From: Dehalococcoidia bacterium
GTDB taxonomy: Bacteria > Chloroflexota > Dehalococcoidia > JACVQG01
Reading direction: 5' to 3'
DNA length: 5,007 bases
Assembly (NCBI GenBank): GCA_015661045.1
Contig: JACVQG010000136.1
Location: 1 to 5,007 of the forward strand
Shown piece by piece: positions 4,657 through 5,007 of the stretch. Below the pieces are notes generated by a model. That model was not told the DNA's origin and did no database searches. It was given only the letters and a program-made list of their open reading frames with translations. The translations under genes and the position numbers were made by a program. Every line of letters starts with the position of its first letter. The stretch's first letter is position 1.

Positions 4657-5007
4657 TTACGCCCGCGCTAAAATCTTGCGGGGGGCGGTTTTTGAAACCA
4701 GGTCTGTTATCCGGGCTGCTGTTTCAACTTTCTCCAGGTTACGCACAAGATTTATTAACGTATCTACTTTGTTACGCGGCAAGGCGGTGCTGGCACACTG
4801 GTCGAATTTCTTAATTATGTCTTCCCGCGGCCACTCGATACCCATTTCAGCTTTGCCCTGGCAGAAAAAGGATGAAAGACTCTTCCCGTTCTTAAGTTTC
4901 ACCGTAACCCTGGCTGCCAGATTACTGGCTCTGTCTTTCTCTGGCAACAGGTCCTTACGGGGATGGAGTTTCACCTTTAGCCTCATTTCGTGCACAGCGG
5001 GGTCAAG
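4657..5007 (-). CDS. MmgE/PrpD-family protein, C-terminal fragment (5' end outside window)
   Basis: This is the last 116 codons of a larger protein. The frame is open to the right window edge, so the GTG at 4995 is an internal Val in a DPAVHEM-like stretch and not a start. What is seen is the alpha/beta C-terminal domain of the MmgE/PrpD family. It has a V-x-x-D/H-P-x strand opening, an AARVTVKLKNGK strand with loop, and a helix W-x-x-E/D-D-I-I-K-K-F-x-x-CAS. A final amphipathic helix reads L-I-N-L-V-R-N-LE-x-V, closing about where family members end. Known members include 2-methylcitrate dehydratase (PrpD), cis-aconitate decarboxylase and iminodisuccinate epimerase; fragment identity does not discriminate among them, and many relatives in anaerobes are uncharacterised. 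It is on the same strand as the bicupin operon but 554 nt upstream of it, so co-transcription is uncertain. TAA is at 4657-4659. Confidence 0.8.
   Translation of the reverse strand, partial: LDPAVHEMRLKVKLHPRKDLLPEKDRASNLAARVTVKLKNGKSLSSFFCQGKAEMGIEWPREDIIKKFDQCASTALPRNKVDTLINLVRNLEKVETAARITDLVSKTAPRKILARA

Noticed and set aside
4590..4814. Plus-strand frame of 74 codons in the spacer and over the MmgE/PrpD end
   Set aside because: More than two thirds overlaps the antisense of a recognisable family domain, and it passes through a hairpin. There is no supporting signal.

Overview
The window holds five coding regions. Two are cut by the window edges. All but the first lie on the minus strand, and the intergenic DNA is unusually rich in hairpins. 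Base composition is roughly balanced (by eye near 50% GC). The gene content is: the end of a DMSO-reductase-family molybdoenzyme, a lipoprotein solute-binding protein, two paralogous bicupins and the end of an MmgE/PrpD-family protein. This fits an anaerobic or facultative environmental bacterium. Together with the palindrome-rich spacers it resembles uncultured Chloroflexota (Dehalococcoidia) or Desulfobacterota genomes. That taxonomic guess is weak because no marker gene is present.

Layout. Bases 2-367 (+) encode the C-terminal molybdopterin-dinucleotide-binding domain of a DmsA-like catalytic subunit. Bases 368-560 are a convergent spacer with REP-like hairpins. Bases 561-1679 (-), 1778-2923 (-) and 2993-4102 (-) form a likely operon, transcribed as bicupin B, then solute-binding lipoprotein, then bicupin A. 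Its gaps are 69 and 98 nt, and each gap carries a strong inverted repeat. Bases 4103-4656 are a 554-bp gene-free stretch packed with inverted repeats. Bases 4657-5007 (-) encode the C-terminus of an MmgE/PrpD-family protein that starts beyond the window.

How the genes may work together (inference). The lipoprotein would capture a small organic molecule or complex outside the membrane. The two cytoplasmic bicupins, about 74% identical to each other with intact metal-ligand motifs in all four cupin domains, could be metal-dependent enzymes acting on the imported compound or its products. The flanking MmgE/PrpD and molybdoenzyme genes would suit a catabolic locus. No permease or ATPase is visible here, so the uptake system is incomplete in this window.

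The most distinctive features are two: the bicupin / binding-protein / bicupin sandwich, and a set of hairpins that begin with the tetranucleotide GTAG, the hallmark of REP sequences mobilised by RAYT transposases.
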